Below, one piece after another: positions 4,434 to 5,684 of a stretch of 5,684 bases of DNA. The position numbers were made by a program, and so were the translations under genes. The notes under the pieces were generated by a model, which was not told the origin of the DNA, made no database searches, and saw only the letters and a list, made by a program, of their open reading frames with translations. Positions within the stretch are counted from its first letter, which is position 1; each line of letters starts with the position of its first letter. This DNA comes from Candidatus Latescibacterota bacterium (lineage in GTDB: Bacteria; JAAXHH01; JACQVL01), in contig JACQVL010000039.1 in NCBI GenBank assembly GCA_016209865.1, positions 1 through 5,684 on the forward strand, read 5' to 3'.

Positions 4434-5684
4434 TTAGATAATGGCGGCGAGCGAGGAATCTTGCTCCTTCAATAACTTCGGCTCTACGAACAACGTTTTC
4501 TCGTGCGTAAACACCACCTGGCCCGGCTTTCCGTCCTTCTGCTTCCTGACGTACCGGCGTTCGGTATAATCGACCGCCACCGTCGTCGACCCGCGCGCTT
4601 TGCTGAAGTACGCGGCCACACACGCCGCTTCGTACCGGGCAGCCTGGCTCGGCATCGCCTTCCGGCCCTCCCGGCGGAGGATGACGTGTGACCCCCCGAT
4701 CCCACGGGCATGAAACCAGAGATCATCCGGGGCTGCCGTCTTCGTGAGCACTTCGTTCTCCCGGTCGTTGCGGCCGACCAGGACGACCCAGCCGTCCGCC
4801 GTCAGAAACCGGCGAGGATGGATGTCCCCCGCCTTCCGCTTCGGCTTCGGCCGACCTGTCGCTTTCGTCCCATCCCGCGACTCCCGGATCAGCTCCCACC
4901 GGACACACTCGCGATGAACACGCTCGACTACCCCAGCGCCCAGTTCCCCCTCCATCCTGCCGCGTAACGTCCGGACGCGCTCAAGCCGTTCCCGCGCCTG
5001 CGCCAGCCGCCGCTCGATGATCGCCCGGCCATCCCGCGCTTTCTTCGCGTGCTTGAAGTACGCCTTCGCGTTGTCCGCCGGACTCAACGCCGGGTCGAGC
5101 GGAATCCGGAGGAGCGATTGCCCAGGGTCGTACAGGTCGGGAACGGCCGCTTCTGGTTGCCCGCGCCGGAGGACGGAGAGGTGGGCGGTCAGCAGGTCGC
5201 CGTACTTGCGGAACTCGTCCCCCCGCGCAGCCTTCGCCAAATCGTCCGTCAGGTTCACGACGAGCCGGTCGAGCCGGGCGACGTCATCGGCGAGGACCCG
5301 GCGGAGACGGGTGGCCTGCTGGCGGACCCGGTCGACCTCCGCCCGGGCCGCGTAGAACCGAACGATCGCCTCGCTCATCGTCGCACAGACGATGCGGCGG
5401 TCCGGCGGCAGGGATGCTAACGGGATGGCCGACAAGATGCCCGGCTGACCGGCTGGGTCGAGACCGATCATCGGCATCCATCTGCCCGTCCGGACCCGGT
5501 CGATCACTCCCGCCAGGCTGGCCGACAGCCGGGCGCGCCGTTCGTCCGGGGAACACCGGACAACCTCATCCGCCTCAGTCAGCCCCGCACCGGCCACGAC
5601 CTCCCGCGCCATGGCCGGACTCAACCCGCCCACTCGCCCGACGAGGCGCGTGACGAGCGATTCCGGAGTCTCCGCAGCAGCCAC
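4434..5684 (-). CDS. rqcH: NFACT (RqcH/FbpA-like) ribosome quality-control protein, N-terminus outside window
   Basis: The visible 416 residues are the C-terminal part of an NFACT protein. In bacteria such proteins (RqcH) bind obstructed 50S subunits and recruit tRNA-Ala to add alanine tails that mark stalled nascent chains for degradation. Visible: the end of NFACT-N and the helix-hairpin-helix segment (GLSPAMAREVVAGAGL, ~20-35); a long charged coiled-coil (~105-265) interrupted by the characteristic segment FRKYGDLLTAHL (158-169), VPDLYDP (181-187) and IPLDPALSPADNAKAYFKHA (194-213); then NFACT-R/DUF814 (~290-400) with VGRNDRENEVL and the signature DLWFHARGIGGSHVIL (321-336). The GTG at the edge is not a credible start: family members are ~550-580 residues, so ~150 residues, including the Asp-Arg motif needed for tailing, are not visible. 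The frame is intact. It is followed by a 51-codon gene in the same direction. The gene symbol is by family similarity only. Confidence 0.93.
   Translation of the reverse strand: MAAAETPESLVTRLVGRVGGLSPAMAREVVAGAGLTEADEVVRCSPDERRARLSASLAGVIDRVRTGRWMPMIGLDPAGQPGILSAIPLASLPPDRRIVCATMSEAIVRFYAARAEVDRVRQQATRLRRVLADDVARLDRLVVNLTDDLAKAARGDEFRKYGDLLTAHLSVLRRGQPEAAVPDLYDPGQSLLRIPLDPALSPADNAKAYFKHAKKARDGRAIIERRLAQARERLERVRTLRGRMEGELGAGVVERVHRECVRWELIRESRDGTKATGRPKPKRKAGDIHPRRFLTADGWVVLVGRNDRENEVLTKTAAPDDLWFHARGIGGSHVILRREGRKAMPSQAARYEAACVAAYFSKARGSTTVAVDYTERRYVRKQKDGKPGQVVFTHEKTLFVEPKLLKEQDSSLAAII

Noticed and set aside
4429-4435. T-run as a terminator for the sialidase gene
   Set aside because: No inverted repeat precedes it on the + strand, and it is the complement of the A-run and ribosome binding site of the 51-codon gene.
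5682-5684. GTG at the window edge as the start of the NFACT gene
   Set aside because: The protein begins in mid-domain there. Family members have a further ~150 N-terminal residues, so the gene simply continues outside the window.

Overview
The window holds the platform end of an integron, followed by a short gene block that includes a partial ribosome quality-control gene. The organism looks like an uncultivated, moderately to strongly GC-rich bacterium, probably with an outer membrane: one gene product has a lipobox with Thr at +2. A sialidase-fold protein and two apparent remnants of phytanoyl-CoA dioxygenase (PhyH) genes also lie here. I cannot name the phylum from sequence alone.

Positions 1-2836 form a canonical integron. 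An integron integrase gene (intI, + strand, 1838-2836) is transcribed away from a cassette array on the - strand. From the platform outward the array reads: attI junction (GTTAGCT, complement of 1466-1472); cassette 1 with a HAD-family hydrolase (830-1444) and a full 128-bp attC (708-835); cassette 2 with an AT-richer lipoprotein gene of unknown function (45-662) and the start of its attC (1-38), which leaves the window. The attC arms of the two unrelated cassettes match at 34 of 38 positions, including 27 in a row. That is the pattern of sedentary chromosomal integrons rather than mobile ones, whose attCs are heterogeneous. The 363 bases between cassette 1 and intI hold attI and presumably the cassette and integrase promoters.

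Positions 2837-4417 lie behind intI. A good ribosome binding site precedes a short reading frame (3005-3152) that looks like the two ends of a PhyH-type dioxygenase joined out of frame. Next comes an intact 347-residue sialidase-like beta-propeller with four Asp-boxes (3208-4251, GTG start). Converging on it from the - strand is a 51-codon gene (4262-4417) resembling only the first ~50 residues of another PhyH-type protein. It sits 16 bases behind the final gene and probably shares its transcript.

Positions 4434-5684 (- strand) encode the C-terminal 416 residues of an NFACT/RqcH (FbpA-like) protein. Its N-terminus lies beyond the right edge. A gene of this widespread housekeeping family next to the integron supports a chromosomal location.

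The strongest result is the complete intI-attI-cassette-attC-cassette architecture. The most unusual material is the content of the two cassettes, the HAD cassette's start and stop codons embedded in recombination sites, and the pair of PhyH remnants around the sialidase gene.
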